Assembly: GCF_002223055.1 (NCBI RefSeq)
Contig: NZ_NKFL01000006.1
Location: 1,364,001-1,428,000, forward strand
Direction of reading: 5' to 3'
Length of the DNA: 64,000 nucleotides
Origin: Burkholderia sp. HI2500
GTDB taxonomy: Bacteria > Pseudomonadota > Gammaproteobacteria > Burkholderiales > Burkholderiaceae
The first letter of the stretch is position 1, and each line of letters opens with the position of its first letter. Below are positions 17,566 through 28,439 of this stretch, one piece after another. Made by a program: the position numbers and the translations under genes. The notes below the pieces were generated by a model. The model did no database searches. It was not told the origin of the DNA and was given only the letters and a program-made list of their open reading frames with translations.

Positions 17566-18981
17566 ATGTTTGAAACGAGGCGCGCGAATCGCGGATCGGC
17601 AACGCGGAATGCGGGTAATTCCCTATCAAGTTTTTCGACTAGGTGGAATCCCCGACTTGCAACCATGACATTGTTCGCTGTAACGATAGCCGGCGTGTCC
17701 GCGAACGCGCACGCGTTCTGCCTCGACACCGCGTTCCAGTACGCGGTCGTGCACGATCCGCGCTACCTGCAGGCACGCAGCGAATACGACGCGGCCCGCC
17801 AGAAATTCCCCGAAGCGCGCGCGCAGATGCTGCCGCAGGCCGCCGCGCAACTCGAATGGGGACGCTACGGGACGCACGCGAACCTGTTCGGCATCGACGT
17901 CAGCGGATCGAGCAATGCCGCATACGGTTCCGCGCAGGTCACGCAGGCGCTGTTCAACGTGCCCTACCTGTACGACATGCGGCGCGCGACCGAGTACGAG
18001 GAATCGGCGAAACAGAAGCTCGAGGTGGCGCGGCAGGACCTGATCCTGCGCGTCGCGAACGCGTGCTTCGACCTGCTGAGCGCGCGCGAGAAACTGCAGT
18101 CGGCCGACGACGAAGTGAACGCGCTCACCCGGCTCGAAAGCGATACGCGACGCATGGCGCAACTCGGGATGAAGACGATCGGCGATACGGCGGAAATCGA
18201 GGCGCGCCGCAGCCTCGCGCAATCCGACGAAGCCCTCGCGCAAACCGACGTCGACGCACGCCGCGCGCGCTACGAGACGCTGCTCGGTTCGACGATCGAT
18301 TTCTCGCGCTGGCCGCGGCTCGCGATGCGCGGGTCGTCGCCGCGCATTCCGTCGGGCGACTACGCGCCGCAGGACAACCCCGCGTACCGGCAGGCGTATC
18401 GCGACGTCCAGGTCGCGCGGCTCGCCGCGAAGCGCGTCAGCGCCGAGCACTTGCCGACCGTCGACCTGTTTGCGTCGTATTCGCGCGGGCTCAACCCGAA
18501 CCTGCGCGGGCTCACCGATCGCTCCGACTTCCATCAGAGCGCGGTCGGCGTGCAGGTGACGATTCCGATCTTCTCCGGCGGCAGCGTGTACTACCGGCAG
18601 GTGGAAGCCGAACACGTGACCGAGCAATACCGCAACCGGCTGCGCGAGGTCGAGGAGCAACTGGGCACCGATCATCGCGAGGCGCTGTCCGCGCTCGAAT
18701 CGGTCGGCAAGCGCATCCGCGCGCTGCAGCAGTCGCTGCAGGCCGCGCGGCTCGCGTACGATTCGTCGATGAAGGCGCATCAGGTCGGCTACAGCACGAC
18801 GTACGAAACGCTGAACCTGCGCCGTGAAATCTCGGGCATCCGGCAGAAGCTGTTCGACAGCTATCTCGACGCGCTGAAGCTGCAGCTGAAGCTGAAAAGC
18901 GTGCTGGGTACGCTCGACGAACAGTCGTTGATCGCGGTGGACAGCTTCCTCGAAAGCAACGCGGCGAGCGACCGGAGTTGA
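17566..18981 (+). CDS. TolC-family outer-membrane efflux/secretion channel
   Basis: The 471-residue product is a TolC-like channel. A hydrophobic signal (MTLFAVTIAGVSANAHA) is preceded by about 33 basic residues if the ATG at 17566 is used, which has GGAG upstream; ATG at 17665 would give a conventional signal peptide. The body shows the duplicated TolC helical pattern, with repeats around AFQYAVVHDPRYLQARSEYD and the later QDNPAYRQAYRDVQVARLAA. It is divergent from the peptide A gene across an AT-richer gap and completes the tripartite exporter with the C39 ABC protein and HlyD adaptor. Confidence 0.92.
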   Translation: MFETRRANRGSATRNAGNSLSSFSTRWNPRLATMTLFAVTIAGVSANAHAFCLDTAFQYAVVHDPRYLQARSEYDAARQKFPEARAQMLPQAAAQLEWGRYGTHANLFGIDVSGSSNAAYGSAQVTQALFNVPYLYDMRRATEYEESAKQKLEVARQDLILRVANACFDLLSAREKLQSADDEVNALTRLESDTRRMAQLGMKTIGDTAEIEARRSLAQSDEALAQTDVDARRARYETLLGSTIDFSRWPRLAMRGSSPRIPSGDYAPQDNPAYRQAYRDVQVARLAAKRVSAEHLPTVDLFASYSRGLNPNLRGLTDRSDFHQSAVGVQVTIPIFSGGSVYYRQVEAEHVTEQYRNRLREVEEQLGTDHREALSALESVGKRIRALQQSLQAARLAYDSSMKAHQVGYSTTYETLNLRREISGIRQKLFDSYLDALKLQLKLKSVLGTLDEQSLIAVDSFLESNAASDRS

Positions 18982-19008
18982 GCGCGGTGCGAGCCTGGTC
19001 GCCGCCCA

Positions 19009-19458
19009 TCAGTCCGGCGGCGGCAACACGACCGTGTCCTCCGGCCCGAGCACGCGCCCGTCCTGCGAACGCAGCTCCAGTTTCCTGACCGGCAAACCGC
19101 TCTTCCGGTCGACGAGCAGCACGTGTGCCTCGTCCGGTTCGAAGAAGAAATCCTCGCCCCACTGCCGCAGCGCGACGAGCAGCGGAAACAGGCCGCGCCC
19201 TTTCTCGGTCAGCACGTATTCGTGATGCGCACCACCGTCCGCGGCCGGCACGATGTCCATGATCCCGTGCGCGACCAGGTTGCGCAGACGCGCGGCCAGG
19301 ATGTTCTTGGCCAGCCCGAGATTCCTCTGGAATTCGCCGAAGCGGCACAGCCCGTCGAACGCGTCGCGGACGATCAGCAGCGACCACCAGTCGCCGATCG
19401 CGTCCAGCGGGCGGGCAACGCCGCAGGGGGATTCCTCGTGCGTGGTTCGTCTGTTCAT
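19009..19458 (-). CDS. HxlR-family transcriptional regulator
   Basis: The 149-residue product is a winged-HTH regulator of the HxlR family: CGVARPLDAIGDWWSLLIVRDAFDGLCRF and the recognition-helix region LGLAKNILAARLRNLVAHGI are diagnostic. The N-terminal Cys12 corresponds to the redox- or electrophile-sensing Cys of several HxlR proteins. It is divergent from the dehalogenase-like gene at 19812, and the gap holds two perfect 17-bp palindromes that are its probable operators. Confidence 0.92.
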   Translation of the reverse strand: MNRRTTHEESPCGVARPLDAIGDWWSLLIVRDAFDGLCRFGEFQRNLGLAKNILAARLRNLVAHGIMDIVPAADGGAHHEYVLTEKGRGLFPLLVALRQWGEDFFFEPDEAHVLLVDRKSGLPVRKLELRSQDGRVLGPEDTVVLPPPD

Positions 19459-19726
19459 CGTTGCATGGGGCGATGCCGTTCCCGGTATGCGGGTGAAACG
19501 GCGATCGTTTTCGGTGAAATGAATGGTTGCAATATAAAACTCGTCGAACGAAAGATCAATCGCCCGGCGCCCGACTGTTCGCGATCGCCGAATGGAATGG
19601 CCGATTCGGGCCAGATTGGCACTTCAACTCCTATTTCCAGCCGACAAATTCCGGCACTGCTCCTTTCCGATGCGTCATCACGCGCCCACGGCTCGGTCAT
19701 TCGGTGGCTATCGAGGCAATCTTTTT

Positions 19727-19743
19727 GGTTGCAACTTGCAACC
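19727..19743. promoter_or_regulatory. Palindromic operator 1 (HxlR candidate)
   Basis: Perfect 8-1-8 palindrome GGTTGCAACTTGCAACC. Its centre is 38 bases from that of the second site, close to integral helical turns. Confidence 0.65.
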
Positions 19744-19764
19744 CGATATCCTACGCTTGGATTC

Positions 19765-19781
19765 GGTTTCAATTTGAAACC
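19765..19781. promoter_or_regulatory. Palindromic operator 2 (HxlR candidate)
   Basis: Perfect 8-1-8 palindrome GGTTTCAATTTGAAACC, same consensus GGTTnCAA-N-TTGnAACC as the first site, ending 20 bases before the AGGAG of the hydrolase gene. Confidence 0.65.
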
Positions 19782-19811
19782 AAACTATCCGACTATCCGA
19801 AGGAGCGTTCG

Positions 19812-20735
19812 ATGATCCGGTCCGATGCCACGTTCAACGGCACCTTTCCATTCGCCCCGCATTTCGACGACGCATCCGGCTTCCGGATGCACTACGTGGA
19901 CGAGGGTCCGCACGACGGCGAAACCCTCCTTTGCCTGCATGGCGAACCCACGTGGGGTTATCTGTTCCGCCATCTGATTGCCGCGCTGAGTCCGACGCAC
20001 CGCGTCGTCGTCCCCGATCACATGGGCTTCGGCAAAAGCGCGACGCCGCAGGACCGCAGCTACTGGCTGCAGGACCATATCGACAACCTGGAGCGCTTCG
20101 TGCTCGCGCGCGGCCTCGATCGCATCACGCTCGTGATGCACGACTTCGGCGGCCCGGTCGGCATGGGGCTGGCCGCGCGGCATCCGGACCGCATCCGGCG
20201 GATCGTGTCCGCGAACGGGCCGACGCCGTTCGGCCAACCCGATCTGGTCGAGCGACTGAACGCGAACGGTCGCACTGCGCCGTGGTTCCAGTGGATCGCA
20301 CGCGCGGCGGCGGACGATACGCTGGAGACGGTGCTCGGCCAGCTCGGCTTCAATATCCTGAGCACGCTGAAGCTGAACGGGTTCGAAAATCACGCGGTGA
20401 TCAACGACACGTGGATCGCCGCATACGGTACGCCGTTCGCGCAGCCGGAGGACTGCGTCGGCGCGATCGGATGGGCCCGCGGGTTTGCTGCTGGCGCGCA
20501 CCGGTTCGAGGAACCCGATGCGGCGGCGCTGCGCGCGATACGCGACAAGCCCGCGCTCGCGATCTGGGGAAACGCCGATCGAACGCTCGGCGCCGAACAC
20601 TTCCTGCCGCTCTTCACGGCACTGTTTCCGTCCGCGCCCGTCGAGCGGCTGGCGGGCGTCGGACATTACTGCTTCGAGGATGCCCCCGACGCCATCGCGG
20701 CGCGCATCGCCGAATTCATCCGGACCACCGGCTGA
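19812..20735 (+). CDS. Haloalkane dehalogenase-like alpha/beta hydrolase
   Basis: The 307-residue product resembles haloalkane dehalogenases. The oxyanion/halide segment is HGEPTW (43-48), as in the DhlA-type subfamily. The nucleophile elbow is HDFGG with Asp111 as nucleophile, and the base is His285 in GHYCFED. The residue after the nucleophile is Phe112, where dehalogenases usually have a halide-binding Trp, so dehalogenase activity is uncertain. The gene starts at ATG 19812 with AGGAG six bases upstream. It is controlled, most likely, by the divergent HxlR protein. Confidence 0.85.
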   Translation: MIRSDATFNGTFPFAPHFDDASGFRMHYVDEGPHDGETLLCLHGEPTWGYLFRHLIAALSPTHRVVVPDHMGFGKSATPQDRSYWLQDHIDNLERFVLARGLDRITLVMHDFGGPVGMGLAARHPDRIRRIVSANGPTPFGQPDLVERLNANGRTAPWFQWIARAAADDTLETVLGQLGFNILSTLKLNGFENHAVINDTWIAAYGTPFAQPEDCVGAIGWARGFAAGAHRFEEPDAAALRAIRDKPALAIWGNADRTLGAEHFLPLFTALFPSAPVERLAGVGHYCFEDAPDAIAARIAEFIRTTG

Positions 20736-20739
20736 GTGC

Positions 20740-20776
20740 GTTCCGCAGCCGGCTGCACGACACCCGGCTGCGGAAC
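20740..20776. terminator. Hairpin between convergent genes
   Basis: Perfect 13-bp stem (GTTCCGCAGCCGG) with an 11-base loop between the dehalogenase-like and ggt genes; serves either strand, no clear T-run. Confidence 0.55.
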
Positions 20777-20822
20777 ATGGCGTGCGCGGCCGCCTTCGCA
20801 CCCGCGCACGCGCCCCTTCACG

Positions 20823-22544
<1,722 letters not shown>

Positions 22545-22967
22545 TGCACGTCCCCCATATGGATCTCCTTCAGGCAGGAAAAGCACCTGTTCCGCTCATG
22601 GCCGCCGGCGCGCCGACGGCCATCTCCGGTTTCGTAGTATAGGGGGACAAAAAGGGTCGAACACGGGGCGTGCAACGAAAGCGCATTGTTATCTGCCCTC
22701 GGTCATGCCGCGGCTTCTGAACATGCATGCAGATCGGTCGAAATTGCACACGGTGCGCGTCTGCCGTGTACGTCCGCGGCACCCGTCATCACGCAACGCA
22801 CAAAAAACCGAAAGTTGCGAACTGCGTGGAAAGCCGCGCGGCACGTGCAAAAAAATCTGCCAACGTCCCTCCCGCTGCATGGGCCGATCTGCGAAGATAG
22901 CGCCCCGCTTTCGCGGTGCATCATTTTTCGCGCACGCATCGCTTCACGTTTCTTCGTCTCGCTTCCT
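22545..22967. other. Intergenic region upstream of ggt
   Basis: About 420 bases between divergent genes. On the minus strand TATACT at 22641-22636 is a fair -10 candidate for ggt, but I cannot pair it with a good -35. No repeats or small genes stand out. Confidence 0.4.
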
Positions 22968-23492
22968 ATGGCATCACACAATGCGCATCATGCGTCCGGC
23001 TTCGCGGCCGGTGTCGCCGCAGCCGTCCTCGTCGCACAAACCGGCGCGACCGGCCCGTGGCATTCGAGCCTGTTCGCCGCGTTCGCGGCCGGCGTCGCGG
23101 GCGGCACCGCGCCCGACTGGCTCGAAGTCGCATGGTGGAGCCGCAAGCGCCGCCTGTGGATCACGCATCGCACCGTCACGCACTGGGGCATCGGCTGGAT
23201 CGCGCTGCTGGCGCTCGGGTGGCACGGGCTCATCCATCATCCGCATCCGCTGTGGGCCGCGCCGCTGTTCGGCTTCGCCTGCGGCGGCGTGATGCACCTG
23301 CTCGCCGACTGGCCGAACCCGCTCGGCGTGCCGTGGATCTGGCGGCGTCACTCGCTCAACCTGTGGAAGAGCGGGCGCTGCGACCTGATCGTCGTGGCCG
23401 CCGCCTGGGGCGGCACGCTGTGGCTCGCGCAGTCGCTGTGCTCGCGTGCACCGCTGCTCGAGCACTGGCTCGGCTGGCTCAATCGCGTTTGA
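22968..23492 (+). CDS. YdjM-like membrane-bound metal-dependent hydrolase
   Basis: The 174-residue product has about four hydrophobic segments and the His/Asp-rich motifs of the YdjM/DUF457-type family: HHASGFAAGV at the N-terminus, GGTAPDWLE near 45, THRTVTHW near 63-70 and HLLADWPNP near 112. These residues probably bind a metal at the membrane face. The family has been linked to LexA-regulated YdjM in Escherichia coli, but no SOS box is seen here. ATG at 22968 is chosen because the family begins with the metal-ligand His run right after it. The substrate is unknown. Confidence 0.82.
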   Translation: MASHNAHHASGFAAGVAAAVLVAQTGATGPWHSSLFAAFAAGVAGGTAPDWLEVAWWSRKRRLWITHRTVTHWGIGWIALLALGWHGLIHHPHPLWAAPLFGFACGGVMHLLADWPNPLGVPWIWRRHSLNLWKSGRCDLIVVAAAWGGTLWLAQSLCSRAPLLEHWLGWLNRV

Positions 23493-23693
23493 TTGCAATT
23501 CGACGCAATTCGGCACGCGATCGGCGTGCCGACGCGCATGCAACTTTCCGTTCGTTGAAAGTACGGTGACGGCCCCCATCTGAAGCGGAATCGTCGCCAC
23601 ACGTGCCCGGCGCGCACGCGCGACGTCTGGCACACTGACGATTCGATTCGCACCCGCGCCCTCCGCGCGCTTGCACCCCATTTCAACGCTCCG

Positions 23694-26600
23694 ATGGACG
23701 TCACCACTACCCGCCCTGCCGCCAGTGCGCTCGACGTGTTCCACCCGGCCGTCGCCGCGTGGTTCCGGCGCACGTTCACCGCGCCCACCGGCGCGCAGGC
23801 GCTCGCGTGGCCGCACATCAAGGCCGGCCGATCGACGCTCGTTGCGGCACCGACCGGCTCCGGCAAGACGCTCACCGCCTTCCTGTGTGCACTCGACGAT
23901 CTGGTGCGCGATGCGCTGGCGCACGACGGCACGCTGCCCGACGCAACGCTCGTCGTGTACGTGTCGCCGCTGAAGGCGCTGTCGAACGACATCCACGTGA
24001 ACCTCGATGCGCCGCTGGCCGGCATCGCCGAATCGCTCGCGCAACTCGGCTTGCCGGTGCCGGCGATCCGCACCGCCGTGCGCACCGGCGACACGACGCA
24101 AGCCGAACGCGCCGCGCTGCGCAAGCGCGCGCCGCACATCCTCGTGACGACGCCCGAGTCGCTGTACGTGCTGCTGTCGTCCACGTCGGGGCGACGAATG
24201 CTGTCGGACGTGCGCTCGGTCATCGTCGACGAAATCCATGCGCTCGCATCATCGAAGCGCGGCAGCCATCTCGCGTTGTCGCTCGAACGTCTCGACGCGC
24301 TGGCCGGCCGTGCGCTGCCGCGTATCGGACTGTCGGCGACGCAAAAACCGATCGATGCGGTCGCGCGCTTCCTGGTCGGCGGCCCGGCTGACGCGCCGCG
24401 CGACTGCACGATCATCGACACGGGCCACACGCGCGAGCGCGACCTCGCGCTCGAACTGCCGAACGTGCCGCTCGAACCCGTGATGGCAACCGACGTGTGG
24501 GAACAGGTGTACGACCGCATCGCCGGCCTCGCAGCCGCGCATCGCACGACGCTGGTGTTCGTCAACACGCGGCGCACCGCCGAGCGCATGGCGCGCCATC
24601 TCGCCGACCGGCTCGGCAAGGAAGCGATCGCCGCGCATCACGGCAGTCTCGCGAAGGAGCACCGCTTCGACGCCGAGCAGCGCCTGAAGCGCGGCGAACT
24701 GAAACTGCTCGTCGCCACGGCATCACTTGAACTCGGCATCGATATCGGCGACGTCGATCTCGTCTGCCAGGTCGGCTCGCCGCGCGGGATCGCACCGTTC
24801 CTGCAGCGCGTCGGCCGCTCCGGGCACCATGTCGGCGGCGTGCCGAAGGGCCGGCTGTTCCCGCTGTCGCGCGACGAGCTCGTCGAATGCGCGGCGCTGC
24901 TCGATTGCGTGCAGCGCGGCGAGCTCGACACGCTGCGCATTCCCGAAGCACCGCTCGACGTGCTCGCGCAGCAGATCGTCGCCGAAGTGGCGTGCGCGGA
25001 GTGGCAGGAGGACGCGCTGTACGCGAGCTTCACGCGCGCGGCGCCGTATGCGCGGCTGACGCGCGAGCGCTTCGACGAAGTGATGAAGATGCTCGCCGAA
25101 GGCTTCACGAGCCGGCGCGGCGTGCGCGGCGCCTACCTGCATCGCGACGTGGTCGGCGGCACCGTGCGCGGGCGCCGCAACGCGATGATGACCGCCACGA
25201 CGTCGGGCGGCACGATCCCCGACATGGCCGATTACGCGGTGCTCCTCGAACCGCAGGGCATCCAGGTCGGCACGGTCAACGAGGATTTCGCGATCGAAAG
25301 CCTGGCCGGCGACGTGTTCCAGCTGGGCAACCAGTCGTACCGGATCATTCGCGTGGAAACGGGCCGCGTGCGGGTGGAGGATGCGCAGGGGCAGTCGCCG
25401 AACATCCCGTTCTGGCTCGGCGAGGCGCCGGGGCGCAGCGACGAATTGTCGGCGGCGGTCGGCCGGCTGCGCGCGCGGCTCGACGGACTGTTCGCCGACG
25501 GCGAGCGGCAAGGGCACGCCCGAGGCGGTGAACGCACTGACGACGATATCCGCGGGAAGACGACGGCTGAAACAAAGGCGACGACCAAAGCCAAGACCAA
25601 AGGCGGTGCAAAATCGACGCGACGCGTTGAAGCCGAAGCCGAAGCCGAAGCCGAAGCCGAAGCCGAAGCCGAAGCCGAAGCCGAAGCCGAAGCCGAAGCC
25701 GAAGCCGAAGCCGCGATCAGTGTACGAAACGACGTCTCCCGTGCCACCCCTGCCAGCCCGGCCGACAGCCGGCTCGCGCCGGCATTGCGCTGGCTCGTCG
25801 ACGATCTGCACCTGTCGCCCGACGCCGCGCACCAGATCGCCGACTATCTCGCGCGCACGCGCGCCGCGCTCGGCGCGTTGCCGACGCAGGACACGCTCGT
25901 GATGGAGCGCTTCTTCGACGAATCGGGCGGCACGCAGCTTGTGATCCATTCGCCGTTCGGCAGCCGCATCAACCGCGCGTGGGGGCTCGCGCTGCGCAAG
26001 CGCTTCTGCCGCAGTTTCAACTTCGAGCTGCAGGCGGCCGCGACCGACGACGCGATCATCCTGTCGCTGTCGCTCGCGCACAGCTTCGCGCTCGACGAAG
26101 TGTGGCGCTACCTGCGTTCGGCGAGCGCCGAGCACGTGCTGGTGCAGGCCCTGCTCGACGCGCCGATGTTCGGCGTGCGCTGGCGCTGGAACGCGACCAC
26201 CGCGCTCGCATTGCCGCGCTTCACCGGCGGCAAGCGCACCGCGCCGCAACTGCAGCGGATGAAGAGCGACGACCTGCTCGCGACCGTGTTCCCCGATCAG
26301 GTCGCGTGCCTCGAGAACATCGTCGGCGAGCGCGAGATCCCGCATCACCCGCTCGTCGACCAGACGCTCGACGACTGCCTGCACGACGCGATGGACACCG
26401 AGGGCTGGCTTGCGCTGCTGCGCCGGATCGAAAGCGGCGCGATCGAGCTCGTCGCGCGCGACCTGCCCGCGCCGTCGCCGCTCGCGGCCGAGATCCTGAA
26501 CGCGAAACCCTACGCGTTCCTCGACGATGCACCGCTCGAGGAACGCCGCACGCAGGCCGTGCAGTCGCGCCGCTGGAGCGATCCCGAATCGACCGACGAT

Positions 26601-28304
26601 CTCGGCGCGCTCGACGCCGACGCGATCGCTGCCGTGCGCGACGAAGCCTGGCCGCTCGTGCGCGACGCCGACGAAATGCACGACGCGCTGCTCACGCTCG
26701 CGTGCATCGCCGACAGCGAAGCACGCCAGCACGAAGGCTGGCTCGACCGGCTCGCGGAACTCGCCGAACACCGCCGTGCGACGAAACTCGTGACACCCGG
26801 CGACGCCGCGCTATGGGTGCCGGTCGAACGACTCGTGTGCGTGCGTGCACTGCATCCCGACGCACGCATCGTGCCGGCGCTCAAGGTGCCGGCCGCGTGC
26901 GCGCAGCCGTGGGAATCGGACGCCGCACTCGTCGACGTGATCCGCGCGCGGCTCACCGGCTTCGGGCCGCTTGCACTCGACGCGATCGCGGCACCGCTCG
27001 GCCTGCCGCCTGCGTCGATCGCGACGGCACTCGCGGCGCTGGAGCGCGAAGGCTATGTGATGCGCGGCCGGTTCACGCCGGGCGCGACGACGGACGAATG
27101 GTGCGAACGCCATCTGCTTGCGCGCATTCATCGCTATACGGTGAAGCGCCTGCGCCGCGAGATCGAGCCGGTCGAGCGCGCCGATTTCATGCGCTTCCTG
27201 TTCCATTGGCAACACCTGACGCCGGACACGCGCGGCACGGGCCGCGACGCTCTCGCGGCCGTGGTCGAACAGCTCGAAGGCTACGAGGCCGCGGCAAGCG
27301 CCTGGGAAGACGCGCTGCTGTCCGCGCGGCTCACCGACTACATGGCGGGTGGGCTCGACGAGCTGTGCCGCTCGGGCAAGCTCGTTTGGACACGCATCGG
27401 CGCGCCGGCGCGCGCAGCCGGCACACCCGTTAAGACGACGCCGATCGTGCTGCTGCCGCGCCGCCACCTCTCGGCCTGGCAGGCGCTGCGCGATCCCGAT
27501 GCGCAACCGGCGCTGTCCGCGCGGGCCACGCAGGTACGCGACGCCCTCGCCGCGCATGGCGCGATGTTCTTCGATGCGCTGCTCGACGACCTGCACATGC
27601 TGCCCGTCGAACTCGAACAGGCGCTCGGCGAACTCGTGTCGGCCGGCCTCGTGAATGCGGACAGCTACGCGGGCCTGCGTGCGCTGTTGAAGCCCGCCGT
27701 CAAGCGCAGCGCGACCTATGCGCCACGCACCCGGCGCGGCGGTGCGCTGATCGGCGGGATGGATGACGCGGGCCGCTGGGCACTCGTGCAACGTCATGCG
27801 CCGCCGGCCGATGCGCCCGCACCGAAACGCGGCCAGGCCGCGACCGACCCCGACGCGCTCGAACACATCGCCTGGACGCTGCTGCGCCGCTACGGCGTCG
27901 TGTTCTGGCGGCTGCTCGAACGCGAAGCCGACTGGCTGCCGAGCTGGCGTGAACTCGTGCGGGTACTGCAGCGCCTCGAAGCGCGCGGCGAGATTCGCGG
28001 CGGACGCTTCGTCGCCGGGCTCGCGGGCGAACAGTTCGCGTTGCCCGAAGCGATTCCGATCCTGCGCGAAATGCGGCGGCAACCCGGTGACGGACAGTAC
28101 GTGTGCGTGACGGGCGCCGATCCGCTGAATCTTGCCGGCACGCTGCTGCCCGGCGACAAGGTGCCGGCACTGGCCGGCAATCGCGTGCTGTTCCGCGACG
28201 GCGTGCCCGTCGCCTCGCTGGTTTCGGGCGCGTTCCACTACGCCCCCGAGCTGTCGCCCGCCGCGCGCGAGGATGCCCGCCTGCGGCTCGCACGCCACTG
28301 CTGA
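23694..28304 (+). CDS. lhr: Lhr-type DEAD/DEAH helicase
   Basis: The 1536-residue product is a large superfamily 2 helicase of the Lhr type, an ATP-dependent 3'-5' DNA translocase tied to DNA repair. Walker A is APTGSGKT (52-59) and the Walker B/DEIH box lies at 179-182. The second RecA domain contains VATASLELGIDIGDVDLV and QRVGRSGH. The winged-helix and Lhr-specific C-terminal regions follow (FNFELQAAATDDAIILSLSLAHSF). A Lys/Thr-rich linker and a pure Glu-Ala run (646-673), encoded by 14 copies of a hexanucleotide, separate the core from the C-terminal part. The overall length matches family Lhr. ATG at 23694 is consistent with the family start. Confidence 0.95.
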   Translation: MDVTTTRPAASALDVFHPAVAAWFRRTFTAPTGAQALAWPHIKAGRSTLVAAPTGSGKTLTAFLCALDDLVRDALAHDGTLPDATLVVYVSPLKALSNDIHVNLDAPLAGIAESLAQLGLPVPAIRTAVRTGDTTQAERAALRKRAPHILVTTPESLYVLLSSTSGRRMLSDVRSVIVDEIHALASSKRGSHLALSLERLDALAGRALPRIGLSATQKPIDAVARFLVGGPADAPRDCTIIDTGHTRERDLALELPNVPLEPVMATDVWEQVYDRIAGLAAAHRTTLVFVNTRRTAERMARHLADRLGKEAIAAHHGSLAKEHRFDAEQRLKRGELKLLVATASLELGIDIGDVDLVCQVGSPRGIAPFLQRVGRSGHHVGGVPKGRLFPLSRDELVECAALLDCVQRGELDTLRIPEAPLDVLAQQIVAEVACAEWQEDALYASFTRAAPYARLTRERFDEVMKMLAEGFTSRRGVRGAYLHRDVVGGTVRGRRNAMMTATTSGGTIPDMADYAVLLEPQGIQVGTVNEDFAIESLAGDVFQLGNQSYRIIRVETGRVRVEDAQGQSPNIPFWLGEAPGRSDELSAAVGRLRARLDGLFADGERQGHARGGERTDDDIRGKTTAETKATTKAKTKGGAKSTRRVEAEAEAEAEAEAEAEAEAEAEAEAEAEAAISVRNDVSRATPASPADSRLAPALRWLVDDLHLSPDAAHQIADYLARTRAALGALPTQDTLVMERFFDESGGTQLVIHSPFGSRINRAWGLALRKRFCRSFNFELQAAATDDAIILSLSLAHSFALDEVWRYLRSASAEHVLVQALLDAPMFGVRWRWNATTALALPRFTGGKRTAPQLQRMKSDDLLATVFPDQVACLENIVGEREIPHHPLVDQTLDDCLHDAMDTEGWLALLRRIESGAIELVARDLPAPSPLAAEILNAKPYAFLDDAPLEERRTQAVQSRRWSDPESTDDLGALDADAIAAVRDEAWPLVRDADEMHDALLTLACIADSEARQHEGWLDRLAELAEHRRATKLVTPGDAALWVPVERLVCVRALHPDARIVPALKVPAACAQPWESDAALVDVIRARLTGFGPLALDAIAAPLGLPPASIATALAALEREGYVMRGRFTPGATTDEWCERHLLARIHRYTVKRLRREIEPVERADFMRFLFHWQHLTPDTRGTGRDALAAVVEQLEGYEAAASAWEDALLSARLTDYMAGGLDELCRSGKLVWTRIGAPARAAGTPVKTTPIVLLPRRHLSAWQALRDPDAQPALSARATQVRDALAAHGAMFFDALLDDLHMLPVELEQALGELVSAGLVNADSYAGLRALLKPAVKRSATYAPRTRRGGALIGGMDDAGRWALVQRHAPPADAPAPKRGQAATDPDALEHIAWTLLRRYGVVFWRLLEREADWLPSWRELVRVLQRLEARGEIRGGRFVAGLAGEQFALPEAIPILREMRRQPGDGQYVCVTGADPLNLAGTLLPGDKVPALAGNRVLFRDGVPVASLVSGAFHYAPELSPAAREDARLRLARHC
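25629..25712 (+). repeat. 14-copy GAAGCC tandem repeat inside lhr
   Basis: 84 bases of perfect hexanucleotide repeat encoding (Glu-Ala)x14 in a linker. Loss or gain of units keeps the frame and changes only linker length. The antisense frame reads Gly-Phe repeats and is not a gene. Confidence 0.97.
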
Positions 28305-28439
28305 CATCGGCTGACACACGACACCGCACGGACTACTGATCGCCGGGCCGCGCTGCCGCCGTCGTTCGGGTAGCATCGAACGATTTTCCGCGCGAGCGCC
28401 CGCGCTCGAACACAACAAGACTTCCGGAGACTGCCGTCC

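Larger units (their letters stand above)
19459..19811. promoter_or_regulatory. Divergent control region hxlR/hydrolase
   Basis: About 350 bases, AT-richer than the flanks. It holds two full palindromic sites near the hydrolase gene and a half-site GGTTGCAA at 19525-19532 close to the HxlR start, consistent with autoregulation. Confidence 0.55.

Noticed and set aside
25232..25747. Minus-strand frame rich in Gly-Phe or Ser-Ala repeats across the lhr repeat.
   Set aside because: Antisense reading of the GAAGCC repeat, no independent evidence.
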